From Nannocystis pusilla (GTDB taxonomy: Bacteria > Myxococcota_A > Polyangia > Nannocystales > Nannocystaceae), in assembly GCF_026626665.1 (NCBI RefSeq), contig NZ_JAPNKE010000002.1, positions 6,673,168 to 6,737,167 on the forward strand: a stretch of DNA of 64,000 bases, written 5' to 3'. Shown piece by piece: positions 49,754 to 59,717 of the stretch. Each line of letters begins with the position of its first letter. Positions within the stretch are counted from its first letter, which is position 1. Under the pieces are notes generated by a model. It was not told the DNA's origin. It made no database searches and was given only the letters and a program-made list of their open reading frames with translations. A program made the position numbers and the translations under genes.

Positions 49754-50388
49754 GACATTCTCCTGGGGGTGAGAGGGAGCGACGCAGCACGCGGTCGCAT
49801 CCGCGGCGAGCATCGCACGACCGCCGCCCCGCGCCCACGTCCCTCGGCGCAGGCCTCATGATCGACGTGGGGCTTGTCGGCCTCGACGTCCCTCCGCTGC
49901 TTTCGGCCTCGTCAGGCGCCTCGCTGCATCGGCAACGACCCCCCGGGAGAGCCGCAGAACGGCCTGTTCGGCCGTGTGTGTCGAGCTCTGCCCTCTCGTC
50001 CACGATCCCCGACGGTCGCGAGCGAGTGACGGCGAGGTCATCCGTTCACCGGAGCTGTCTTTTCATACATCTCGCCTCGCTCGCCGCGGAGCGCGGGCTT
50101 CGCCGCCCCGGCCAGGGACTTCGCCGGCACGCCTCGCCCCTCGCCTACACCCGCGCGCCGCGGGCTTTGCCGGCCGCGCGCCGCCAGGGCTCGCGGACTT
50201 CGCCGGCCCTCCCCTTCCACCTCGACACCGGCCCTCCAGCGCCCGGCGCTCGTCGACCGCCCGCTCCGCCGGCGTCGTGCCGCGCTCGGGCAGCGGCCCT
50301 CCAGCGCTCGGCGATCGTCGACCGCCCGCTCCGCCGGCGTCGTGCCGCGCTCGGGCAGCGGCCCCGAGCGATCGGCGACCGCTCCGCC
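49754..50388. other. Gene-free region with direct repeat
   Basis: About 630 bases of very GC-rich sequence between two minus-strand genes. A 65-bp direct duplication is listed separately at 50232-50361. Short CTTCGCCGGC-type blocks recur at 50100-50210. No ORF of convincing composition was seen. Confidence 0.4.
50232..50361. repeat. 65-bp direct tandem duplication
   Basis: Two copies, 50232-50296 and 50297-50361, differ at only two or three bases. They start with CCCTCCAGCG and end with CTCGGGCAGCGG. A third partial copy start follows at 50362. They lie just downstream of the DUF4142-like gene's stop. No structure or function is apparent. Confidence 0.8.
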
Positions 50389-50961
50389 TCAGCTCACCGG
50401 CTTCGCCAGCGCTGCCTGCAGCGCCTGGGCGGCTGCCAGATCGGCGGCTGCCTGCTCCACCACCGCCACCAGCTCCTGCTGCAGCGCCGGCGCCTGCGCG
50501 TACGGCCGCGACTTATTATTAATTGCGTCGATCACCAGCATCAGAGTCTCGATCTGTCCTTTCAGCCAGGCCTCGTCGAACTCTGGCCCGCGGCCCAGCG
50601 CCGCCAGCCCCGGCGACGCCCGCCGGGCCGCGAAGCGCAGCCCGTCGCCCGTGTCGCCGTCCACCGCGCGCTGCTCGATCTCCTGGCTCAGGGCCATCTG
50701 GCGCCGCTGCCCTGCGATCGCGTGGCGCGTGACCGTCTCGGCCAGCGCTCGCACCCGGCGATCCGTCCCGCGCGTGCGCCCCGGCGCCGCCGCCTCGCGG
50801 TTGACCGCGTGGATCGTCGCCAGCACCCCGAGCAGCTCGGCGTCGGACGCCGGCGGGCTCGGCAACGCCGCGGCCGGGAGCGCCGGAGCGGGCGCGGCCC
50901 GAGCCGGGGCCGCCATGACCGCGAGCATCACCACCACGACAACGGACCTGCCCATCGACAT
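50389..50961 (-). CDS. DUF4142-like secreted helical protein
   Basis: About 190 residues. The N-terminal signal peptide is 'GRSVVVVVMLAVMAAPARA' with an AxA cleavage site. The mature part has a Pro/Ala linker and then helices ('LLGVLATIHAVNREAAAPG', 'VRALAETVTRHAIAGQRRQM', 'IETLMLVIDAINNK') recalling DUF4142 ferritin-like periplasmic proteins. The expected residues for a metal site are weak, so the assignment is tentative. Two ATGs, at 50961 and 50955, are possible starts; the first is used. Confidence 0.65.
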   Translation of the reverse strand: MSMGRSVVVVVMLAVMAAPARAAPAPALPAAALPSPPASDAELLGVLATIHAVNREAAAPGRTRGTDRRVRALAETVTRHAIAGQRRQMALSQEIEQRAVDGDTGDGLRFAARRASPGLAALGRGPEFDEAWLKGQIETLMLVIDAINNKSRPYAQAPALQQELVAVVEQAAADLAAAQALQAALAKPVS

Positions 50962-51437
50962 ACCGACAGCCTGGCCCGGGCCGCCCGCGCGCGGCCCTCC
51001 TCCGCGTGCTCGCCCTGCCGGGCCCCTCGCGCCCGCGCCCCCTCGCGCCCGTCCGCGCCTGCGCGGGCGCCACCGGTCGAACGTGTACCCGCCCCCACAC
51101 TGTCCCTCTCGACATGTCCTCTGCGACACGTGGTCGGCCGCTCGCCCGGCGCGAGGGCGAGCCTCGGCGGACCTGACCGCGCCGACCTCTCCACGTCCTC
51201 GCGACCTCCTTGCCGCCTCGCGGCGAGAACTGACAGTCGCCCGCGATTGCGAAAAACCACGTCGCCTCCGGCCCGTCGGGGCCACCTGTCTCGGCGAACA
51301 CATTGTCCCGCCGACGCCATCCAATGGCCCGCCATCTCCCCTTCCAGCGCATACTTTCACGCGCATTCGCGTGACTTGTTCGCCCCCGTCCGCCGTGTCA
51401 CCTTCCGCTGCATGCAATACGTCGCTTGAGCTGCGCC
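50962..51437. other. Divergent intergenic region
   Basis: About 475 bases between a minus-strand secreted protein and a plus-strand lipoprotein. It holds an ACATGTCC-type element at 51113-51120 with GCGACACGT after it, and a related CCTGTCTCGGCGAACACATT at about 51293. These resemble the element family described under findings. Promoters of both genes are expected here. Confidence 0.45.
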
Positions 51438-52058
51438 ATGAGCCTGATGTTGTTCGCCTGCGGCACCGACAAAGACGACACTGCCACGGCAGCCACCGAG
51501 GCGAGCGGCGACGACGGCACCGCCGCCACCGGCTTCGCCACCGAGGACCCGACCGAGGCGCCGGACACCACCGCCAACAGCGTGACCATGCCGCCCGACA
51601 CGGACGGCGAGCCGCTCGCGCCCGAGTGCGCCTGCCTCGCGGACGAGGCGACCTGCGGCGCCACGCTGTGCGACGGCGTCGGCCTCTCCTGCGAGGAGCC
51701 GTCGTGCGAGCCCGACCACCCCGTCAACGACGAGGCCGCCCTCGCGTGCGCCCTCGAAGCCCTGCGCGACCGCAAGCCCGGCAAGGTCTCGTGGTTCATC
51801 CACGAGAGCCTCGGCCAGTACGCCTACAACACCGGCGTGTACATCCAGGCCGACGGCAACGCGATCGTCACCCAGGCCGGCGGCGCCGACCTGTGCAACT
51901 ACTCGGGCCCCGACACCCGCATGGCCCTCCAGGAGCCGGCCTACTTCGCCGACTGCCTCGCCCTGGCCACCGGCCGCGAGCGCTTCGACTGCCTCACCGA
52001 CGGCCTGGGCGAGGAGCTGCAGGTCTGCATCCTCGAGGACAAGTACTGCGAGTCCTAG
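51438..52058 (+). CDS. Cys-rich lipoprotein with disordered linker
   Basis: About 206 residues. A very short hydrophobic start ('MSLMLFAC') ends in a lipobox-like Cys, so the real start may be farther upstream: an ATG at 51412 would give a proper signal peptide if one base were restored near 51424. The linker is Thr/Ala/Asp-rich. The body is Cys-rich ('ECACLADEATCGATLCDGVG', 'LSCEEPSCEPDH') and continues with 'GKVSWFIHESLGQYAYNTG' and 'YCES' at the end. Function unknown; a surface protein of the same style as others in this window. Confidence 0.75.
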   Translation: MSLMLFACGTDKDDTATAATEASGDDGTAATGFATEDPTEAPDTTANSVTMPPDTDGEPLAPECACLADEATCGATLCDGVGLSCEEPSCEPDHPVNDEAALACALEALRDRKPGKVSWFIHESLGQYAYNTGVYIQADGNAIVTQAGGADLCNYSGPDTRMALQEPAYFADCLALATGRERFDCLTDGLGEELQVCILEDKYCES

Positions 52059-52086
52059 CCAGAGCCTTCGACGCCCGTCTCGTCAA

Positions 52087-52118
52087 TGTCTCGGGGGACA
52101 TGTCCCGCGAGACATTCG
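52087..52118. terminator. 32-bp near-perfect palindrome between convergent genes
   Basis: AATGTCTCGGGGGACATG and its reverse complement with a single unpaired position form an inverted repeat of 32 bases. It sits midway between the plus-strand stop at 52058 and the minus-strand stop at 52132 and can work as a bidirectional terminator or as a protein-binding site. It contains the ACATGTC motif that recurs in the window. Confidence 0.75.
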
Positions 52119-52131
52119 CCCTTCCCCCGCG

Positions 52132-53213
52132 TCACTGCGGGATCAGGCACCCGCACGCGTCCTTGTCGCCGTCGTCGGGCGCGTAGTCGAAGCAGGTCGC
52201 GTCGTAGGCCTCGCACAGCCACGCGTGGCCGTTGCCGCACAGCGTCAGCACCGCGTCGGGCAGCATCGGCGCCCCGCCGAGCAGGGGCGCCTCCGCGAGG
52301 CCCAGCTTGGTGGCCGGTGCGACCACGCCGCCGAGCGGGTCGATGATCGCCGCGCGGGCGTCGGGGGCCGTGCTCATCACCAAGAAATCTCGCTGCCGGC
52401 GATCAGCGCGATCCCGTCGAAGCCGGTCAGGCCGACCTGGACCGGCATGTCGACGCGGCGGACCTCGCTGAGCCCGTCGCGCGCCAGCACCACCAGCTCG
52501 TCGGTCCCGTAGCTGGCGATGTAGAGGTTGTCGTCGAGGCCGAGCGCCAGCCCGGCGCAGACGCTCATGCCGAAGCCGAGCTGCTGCGGCGGCTCCAGCA
52601 CCGCCAGGGTGATCGGGTCGACCTCGACGAGCACGCAGCTCTGATTGATGAGCAGCCCGCGCTGCAGCTTCGCGTCGTACGTCGCACCGTCGAGCTGCGG
52701 CAGCGCCTCGGCCGGCACGTCGAACACCTCGCCCTTCGGCGTGCCGTCGGTGGTGAAGCGGCGCGCCTTGCCGCTGAACGACATGATCATCACCTCGTCG
52801 GCGTCGCCGTTGTAGAACGACGCCTGCAGCACTTTGTCGGGGATCCCCGTGTCGAACTTCTTGACGTAGGTGAACGCCGTCGTGTCGGCCACCGCCTGCG
52901 GGTCGCAGAAGTTCGGCTCGGTCGTGCCGGTCGACGGCTCGCTCGTGCTCGTCTCGCCTGTCGTCGTCGTCGTCGACGACGTCACCGCGGTGGTCCCGGT
53001 CGGCGCCTCACCCGTGCTCGTCGTCGTCGTCCCGGTGCCGGTCGCGTCCCCCGCCGTCGAGCTCGAGGTCGGCGCCTCGGCGGTCGTGCTCGCAGTGGCG
53101 CTGGTCGTCGACGCCGTCGTCGTCGCCGACGCCTCGCCTCCGGGGCGGCCATCGTCGCCGCAGGCCGCGAGGACGCACGAGGTGAGCGAGAGGACCAACA
53201 TTCGCGCGAGCAT
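52132..53213 (-). CDS. Lipoprotein with Thr/Ser-rich linker and propeller-like domain, frameshifted
   Basis: About 360 residues. Signal peptide with lipobox 'VLAAC' at the N-terminus, then a long linker of Thr/Ser/Gly ('TSSTTTTTGETSTSEPSTG') typical of surface lipoproteins of these bacteria. The folded domain carries repeating beta strands ('VLQASFYNGDADEVMIMSFS', 'GLALGLDDNLYIASYGTDEL', 'ELVVLARDGLSEVRRVDMP') like a propeller. One base must be changed near 52383 to read on to the true end, 'CFDYAPDDGDKDACGCLIPQ'. The ATG at 53213 is close to one copy of a duplicated leader element. Confidence 0.8.
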
Positions 53214-53214
53214 G

Positions 53215-53424
53215 ATCGGACCATAGCCTGCCGCCGCCGCGCGCGGGGCTCGATCGCGCGCCATCGCGAGAGGCCGCAGCGACGCTCGCCTCATGCAAAC
53301 CCCGTGGTCCTGCTGCGTCCGCCCCGGGTCACACGCGGCTCCGCGCCGACGCTCGCACGCGAGGACCGGCCATCGCCCGAGGCGCGACGAACCAGCGCGC
53401 AGTGACCTGTCCCAAAGACCACAT
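53215..53424 (-). ncRNA. Structured leader element, copy A
   Basis: This region, read on the minus strand, is similar to 54010-54175. In RNA form it can fold with an outer stem CGGGGTT/AGCCCCG (53244-53250 with 53298-53304, one G-U pair) and an inner stem GAGGC/GCCTC (53070-type spacing: 53270-53274 with 53288-53292). It ends next to the ATG of the lipoprotein gene, so it would lie in its 5' leader. The far end carries GACAGGTC and a CCTGTCCC-type element. It may be a regulatory RNA, a duplicated promoter region or a mobile repeat. Confidence 0.45.
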
Positions 53425-53572
53425 CCAGCATTCCCCGTCCAGTCCCTCGCGCCCCGCCACCCGCATCTCCCGCCTCGCCGCTCGCCGGCGTCCACCCTCG
53501 CATCGACCGCGACGACGCCTCGCCGCTCGCCCGTCACTCGTCTGCCACCGCCCATCGCCTCACCACTCGCTG

Positions 53573-53751
53573 CGACCGCCCCGCCTCGCCCCCGACGACG
53601 ACCGCAGCACTCGCCTGCGACCGCCCCGCCTCGGCGCGACGACGACCGCAGCATTCGCCTGCCACCGCCCTGCCTCGGCCGCGACCACGACCGCAGCACT
53701 CGCCTGCCACCCCCTCGCCTCAGCCGCGACCACGACCGCAGCACTCGCCGC
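53573..53751. repeat. Four ~45-bp tandem repeats
   Basis: Units start at 53573, 53618, 53662 and 53707. Each contains GACCGCAGCA(C/T)TCGCC and a CCGCC-rich half. Unit two is 44 bases, the others 45. They are in the gene-free stretch between the duplicated leader elements, and any encoded peptide is low complexity. Confidence 0.75.
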
Positions 53752-53806
53752 CGGTCGATGCGCGGACACCGTCACCGCCGCGCAGCGCAAGGACGACCTG
53801 GCAACG

Positions 53807-53908
53807 CTAGCGGAACCACCCACGGCTGCGCGCCAGGTGAGCGAGCCCGGCGCACGCCAGGATGGCGAGGAAGATCACCAACATCGTTGTGCCCATGTTT
53901 TCTTTCAC
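53807..53908 (-). CDS. Small membrane protein (33 residues)
   Basis: A short ORF with one membrane helix ('MLVIFLAILACAGLAHLARS') and a charged end. The GTG start at 53908 has GGGAGG six bases upstream, a strong translation signal that supports expression. A second copy of the duplicated leader element lies 100 bases upstream. Its hydrophobic core and short basic tail would suit an anchor or a small regulator of a membrane complex. No relative is known to me. Confidence 0.6.
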   Translation of the reverse strand: MKENMGTTMLVIFLAILACAGLAHLARSRGWFR

Positions 53909-54421
53909 GTGGCACCTCCCTGCCGAGAGTATCACTCGCTCGGCCCTGCGGCGAACACGCCTCGGCCATACATTTCGGCCATCGGACCGTCGTGTCGTGG
54001 CGCCGCCACGCACGGGGTTCGATCGCGCGCGACACGAGAGGCCGTAGCGACGCTCGCCTCTTGCAAACCCCGTCGCCCGGCTGCGTCCGCCCCGGGGCCG
54101 CGCCGACCCGCGCACGCGAGGCCCGACTCGCGCCCGACCGGCGTGAGCATCGACCTGTCCCGAAGAACACATCACTCCGCATGCCCCCGGACCTCGACGT
54201 GTCCGCGGATCCTCGCCGCCCATGACGCCCGCGGCGACCCGCCCGCCGCTCGCGCCGACCTCCGCCGCGGCGCCCGCCCGCGATTTTCGCCGCGACCTCC
54301 CGGCCCGCGACCCCCGCACCGCCGAATTGCCGGCCAGATCCACGTTCCGGGGCCCGCTTGCGCCCCCGGGCCCCCTTTCGCCGCGGCGCGGCCTGGGATA
54401 TCCCTCACCTTGAACCGCGCC
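53909..54421. other. Divergent intergenic region
   Basis: 513 bases between the small minus-strand gene and the dehydrogenase operon. It holds leader copy B. Positions 54176-54410 are GC-rich with no ORF of note; the promoter of the dehydrogenase gene is expected here. Confidence 0.4.
54010..54175 (-). ncRNA. Structured leader element, copy B
   Basis: Similar to 53243-53424, in the same orientation. In RNA form the outer stem ACGGGGTT pairs with AACCCCGT (54012-54019 with 54066-54073) and an inner stem AGAGGC pairs with GCCTCT (54037-54042 with 54056-54061). It is 100 bases upstream of the 33-residue membrane protein. The outer stem here is fully Watson-Crick where copy A has a G-U pair, which keeps the pairing. 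Confidence 0.45.
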
Positions 54422-55915
<1,494 letters not shown>

Positions 55916-55962
55916 GGGACATGTTTCTTTTCGGGAAGAAAGACCCTCCTGAGGATCTCGCC

Positions 55963-57285
55963 ATGGACAGCCGCACCATCGTCGAACTCTGCAAGCAACA
56001 CACCATGTGGTCGTGGTCGAAGAGCGGCCCGCTGCAGCCGCTCGCGTTCGAGCGGGCCGAGGGCGTGTACCTCTACACCCCCGAGGGCAAGCGCTACCTC
56101 GACTTCAACAGCCAGCTGATGAGCGTCAACATCGGCCACAGCCACCCGAAGGTGCTGGCGCGCATGAAGGACGCGATCGACGGCCACATGCTGTTCGCCG
56201 CCCCGAGCGCGGCCACCCCCGTGCGCGCGCGCCTGGGCCAGCGCCTGGCCGAGCTCGTGCCCGGCGACATCAACTCGTTCTTCTTCACCCTCGGCGGCGC
56301 CGAGGCCAACGAGAACGCGATCAAGGCCGCGCGCCTCTACACCGGGCGGCACAAGATCCTCAGCCGTTACCGCAGCTACCACGGGGCCACCCACGCCGCC
56401 ATGCAGATGACCGGCGACCCGCGCCGCTGGGCCAACGAGCCCGGCGCGTCCGGCTTCATCCGCGTGATGGACCCGATCCCCTACGACTTCTCCTTCGGCA
56501 CTACCGACGCCGAGCGCACCGCCAACCACCTGCGCTACCTCGAGGAGATCATCCAGTACGAGGGCCCGCAAACGATCGCGGCGATGTTCGTCGAGACCGT
56601 CATCGGCACCAACGGCATCCAGCCGCCGCCCGAGGGCTGGCTGCCCGGCCTGCGCGCGCTGCTCGACAAGTACGGCATCCTCCTCGTGTGCGACGAGGTC
56701 ATGTGCGGCTTCGGCCGCACCGGCAAGCTGTTCGCCTTCGAACACTTCGGCGCCCAGCCCGACATCCTCACGATGGCCAAGGGCCTCACGTCCTCGTACG
56801 TCCCGCTCGGCGCCATGGGCGTGACCGACAAGATCGCCGCCCACTTCCGCGACAACGTGTTCTGGGGCGGCCTCACCTACAACGCCCACCCGTTCTGCCT
56901 CGCCGTCGCCGAGGCCGTCCTCGACGTCATGCTCGAGGAGGACATGGTCGGCAACGCCGCGCGCATGCAGCACGTCATGCTCGCCGAGATGGCCGCGCTC
57001 AAGGCCCGGCACCCGAGCGTCCGGGACTTCCGCGCGATCGGCCTGTTCGGCGCCATCGAGCTGCAGAAGGACCGCCAGGGCACCCGCATGGCCCCCTACA
57101 ACGGCTCGCACCCGGCCATCGACCGCATGATGGCCTTCTTCAAGCAAGAGGGCCTCTTCACCATCTCGCACTGGTGGACCCTGATGTGCAACCCGCCGCT
57201 GTCGATCACCGAGGCCGAGCTGCGCGAGGGCTTCGCCATCATCGACCGCGGCCTCGCGATCACCGACGAGGCCGTCGAGGGCTGA
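55963..57285 (+). CDS. Class III PLP-dependent aminotransferase
   Basis: A 440-residue omega-type aminotransferase. Lys is in 'LTMAKGLTSSYVPLGAM' (PLP site), the Asp in 'GILLVCDEVMCGFGRTG', with 'FFTLGGAEANENAIKAARLY' and 'YRSYHGATHAAMQMTG' typical of the beta-alanine:pyruvate / taurine:pyruvate group. Just downstream of the semialdehyde dehydrogenase, a role in making malonate semialdehyde from beta-alanine (or methylmalonate semialdehyde from beta-aminoisobutyrate) is likely; taurine is the alternative. GAGG lies upstream of the ATG at 55963. A small hairpin (TTTCTT/AAGAAA, 55924-55941) precedes it. Confidence 0.9.
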   Translation: MDSRTIVELCKQHTMWSWSKSGPLQPLAFERAEGVYLYTPEGKRYLDFNSQLMSVNIGHSHPKVLARMKDAIDGHMLFAAPSAATPVRARLGQRLAELVPGDINSFFFTLGGAEANENAIKAARLYTGRHKILSRYRSYHGATHAAMQMTGDPRRWANEPGASGFIRVMDPIPYDFSFGTTDAERTANHLRYLEEIIQYEGPQTIAAMFVETVIGTNGIQPPPEGWLPGLRALLDKYGILLVCDEVMCGFGRTGKLFAFEHFGAQPDILTMAKGLTSSYVPLGAMGVTDKIAAHFRDNVFWGGLTYNAHPFCLAVAEAVLDVMLEEDMVGNAARMQHVMLAEMAALKARHPSVRDFRAIGLFGAIELQKDRQGTRMAPYNGSHPAIDRMMAFFKQEGLFTISHWWTLMCNPPLSITEAELREGFAIIDRGLAITDEAVEG

Positions 57286-57289
57286 CCGT

Positions 57290-58957
57290 ATGGACATGGC
57301 GCGAAGGCCCTGTCGCTTCGGCCCTGTCCTCTCGGTCATCCTCGCCCTCGCCGCCTGCACCGCCCCGCCCCCGCCGCCCCAGGCCGAACCTGCCCCGCCG
57401 GCCCCGCCGGTGCAGGTCCGCGTCGACGTGGCCGTCCCCGGCCTCGCCGCCGGCGAGCTCGAGGTCCACGTCGCCGCCCCGCTCGAGGACGCCCTGGCGC
57501 GGGTCCCCGCGGTCCGGCGGCTCCATACCCGCAGCGTCGACGGCCGCGTCGACGTCGTCGCCACCCTCACCGACGCCGGCGCGATCGCGGCGGTGCGGGA
57601 CGCCCTGGGCAGCGTCGTCGCGGACCTCCCGCCCGCCGCCGAGCCCCCGCAGCTCCATCGCCTCGACGGCCTCCAGCCGGCGCTGGCGATCGCCACCCTC
57701 CCCGAGTCCGCCGACGCCGTCCGCAGCGGCCTCGAGCGCACCGTCGGGGTCGGCCACGTCGACGTCTGCGGCGTCGGCGAGCGGCGCCTCGCCGTCGTCC
57801 TCGATCGCTCCCGCCTCGCCGGTGTCCCCATCGACGCCCTCGTCACCGCAGTCGGCAACACCCTCGCCGAGCCCGACGCCGCGCCCCTGTTCGAGCGCCT
57901 CGTCACCCGCCCGATCACCGCCACCCTGCAGCTGCGCGACGTCGCAGTGCTGCAGGACGGCCCGCGCCCGCCTTCCTGCCGGGCCTACGCCGCCCGCGGC
58001 CCCGTCACCCTCGTCACCGCCTTCACCCAGTCCGGCGCCGACCCGCGCGACGTCGCCGCCCGCGCCCGCCCGCACGCGGTCGACCTCGTCTCGCCCCCCG
58101 TCGACTTCTTCGCCGACCCCGTCCCCGGCGAAGGCGAGCTCGCCGTCCTCGGCGCCGCGCTGCCGCCCCGCGACGACCTCGGCAGCAGAGTCGCCGCCTG
58201 CCTCGCCGCGATCCCCGACCTGCCCGCCTGGGCTCTCACCGTCACCGCGCCCGGCCCCGGCCAGCCGCTCGCGCGCGTCCGCCTGCTGACCGGCCTCGCC
58301 TCCACCTTCCCCATCGAACATGTCCGAAGCGCCCTGTCCAAATGCACAGCTGCCGCCCAGGTCGCGGTGCTCGCCCCGCGGGCCCACGCCGACCACGTCG
58401 TGAGCTTCGCCGTGCAGGGGCCCGACCCCGACCTGCGCGCCGGCCTGGCGCGCCGCCTCGCCGAGCGCCTCGCCGGCCTGCGCGGCGTCACCGGCCTGCG
58501 GGTCCTCGCGCCCGACCCGGACGCCCAGGCGATCCGGCTGCGCCGCGAAGCTCTGGCGGCCCGCGGCGTCCCGCTCGACGCCACGGTCACGGCCGTGCGC
58601 CTCGCCGCCGGCCCGCTCACCGTCCGCGGCCCGCTCCCGGCCCTCGGGCTGCGCCCCTGGCCCGAGCTCGCCGTCGACATCGACCTGCTCGATCGGACAG
58701 GTCCCCTCGACCCGCTGGTCCGCGAGCTCCACGTCGCCGCCCCGTCCGGCCCGATCCCGCTGAGCGACCTCGTCGAGCTGCAGGCCTCCTCCGGCGGACC
58801 CCTCGACCGAATCGATCGCGTCCCGGCCGCCGCCGTCGAAGTCCGCCTGCGCAGCGCGGCCGACGGCGACGCGGTCCGCCGCGAGATCAAACAGTTAGAG
58901 CTGCCGCCGGGCCTCGTCGTCGCCGAGGGCGGCGAGCTGCCGGACATGGGCCCGTGA
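57290..58957 (+). CDS. Lipoprotein resembling the porter domain of RND efflux pumps
   Basis: About 555 residues. A lipobox-like 'ILALAAC' near residue 23 gives a lipoprotein. The mature part is Pro-rich at first, then has the pattern of AcrB-type porter subdomains ('VAVPGLAAGELEVHVAAPLE', 'DALARVPAVRRLHTRSVDG', 'RLAGVPIDALVTAVGNTL', 'PLSDLVELQ'), which occurs twice as in the two halves of a pump. No membrane helices of the pump are present, so it cannot transport alone. It begins five bases after the aminotransferase stop. It may be a membrane-anchored periplasmic accessory or a relic that has gained a new job. The lipoprotein call is solid, the RND call is by pattern. Confidence 0.75.
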   Translation: MDMARRPCRFGPVLSVILALAACTAPPPPPQAEPAPPAPPVQVRVDVAVPGLAAGELEVHVAAPLEDALARVPAVRRLHTRSVDGRVDVVATLTDAGAIAAVRDALGSVVADLPPAAEPPQLHRLDGLQPALAIATLPESADAVRSGLERTVGVGHVDVCGVGERRLAVVLDRSRLAGVPIDALVTAVGNTLAEPDAAPLFERLVTRPITATLQLRDVAVLQDGPRPPSCRAYAARGPVTLVTAFTQSGADPRDVAARARPHAVDLVSPPVDFFADPVPGEGELAVLGAALPPRDDLGSRVAACLAAIPDLPAWALTVTAPGPGQPLARVRLLTGLASTFPIEHVRSALSKCTAAAQVAVLAPRAHADHVVSFAVQGPDPDLRAGLARRLAERLAGLRGVTGLRVLAPDPDAQAIRLRREALAARGVPLDATVTAVRLAAGPLTVRGPLPALGLRPWPELAVDIDLLDRTGPLDPLVRELHVAAPSGPIPLSDLVELQASSGGPLDRIDRVPAAAVEVRLRSAADGDAVRREIKQLELPPGLVVAEGGELPDMGP

Positions 58958-59021
58958 ATCGGCGGTCACACGCGTGTGCCTGCTTGTGCGGCCGGCGCTC
59001 GCTGGTCAAGCTGCTCGGGCC

Positions 59022-59417
59022 ATGACCCAGTCCCAAGCCTCCAACCCCTGGCCGCGACGCATCGGCATCGGCCTCTCGGTCCTCCCGGTCGCGATGCTGC
59101 TCTTCAGCGCCTCGGCCAAGCTCGGCTCCAACCCCGAGGCCGTCGCCGGCTTCAAGGCGATGGGCTACCCCGACGGCGCGCTGCTGAAGATCGGCATCGT
59201 CGAGCTGATCGTCACGATCCTCTACGCCATCCCGGCCACCAGCGTCCTCGGCGCGATCCTCGTCACCGGCTACCTCGGCGGCGCCGTCGACGTCCACGCG
59301 CGCATGGGCGACGAGCTCGGCAAGATCCTCTTCCCCGTGATCCTCGGCGCCATCGCCTGGGGCGGCCTCTACCTCCGCGACCCTCGCCTGCGCGCCCTCC
59401 TGCCGCTGAAGCGCTGA
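59022..59417 (+). CDS. DoxX-family membrane protein
   Basis: A 131-residue protein with four predicted helices ('IGLSVLPVAMLLFSASAKL', 'IGIVELIVTILYAIPATSVL', 'AILVTGYLGGAVDVHARMG', 'ILFPVILGAIAWGGLYLRD'), the usual DoxX_2 layout. DoxX-like proteins are often redox-linked membrane subunits; a specific role here is not evident. The ATG at 59022 is the first good start after the RND-like gene's stop. Confidence 0.85.
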   Translation: MTQSQASNPWPRRIGIGLSVLPVAMLLFSASAKLGSNPEAVAGFKAMGYPDGALLKIGIVELIVTILYAIPATSVLGAILVTGYLGGAVDVHARMGDELGKILFPVILGAIAWGGLYLRDPRLRALLPLKR

Positions 59418-59717
59418 GATCGCCGGACGGCCCGCCTCGACCCGCGCCCTCGCGCGCGGCCGGTCGAAGCGACGACGTCGAGGCCTCGTGCTCCGCGGCC
59501 TCGACCTCGACGTCGACCTCGTGATCCACGACCTCGCGTTCGCTCGCTACCTTCGCAGTCCGGGTCTTCTGGACCCACTGCGGCTCCAGCGTCATGCCGG
59601 CCGTGATCCTGAACTGCGCGCACGACAGGGCTGTCGCGCCGCGAGCGCCCCAGATCCGGCTTCGTCCCAATTCCTCAATGATCTCGCCGTGGCACGAGCC
59701 TCGCTTTAGGGGCCGGC
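59418..59717. other. Gene-free region
   Basis: 300 bases between the DoxX gene and a lipoprotein. GC-rich, with no hairpin terminator that I can see and no credible ORF. The promoter of the lipoprotein gene is expected near 59650-59710. Confidence 0.35.

Noticed and set aside
53573-53751. CRISPR array
   Set aside because: The units are directly adjacent without unique spacers and no cas gene is near.
54010-54175. tRNA gene at the duplicated leader
   Set aside because: The outer stem recalls an acceptor stem, but there is no anticodon arm or T-loop pattern, so it is not a tRNA.
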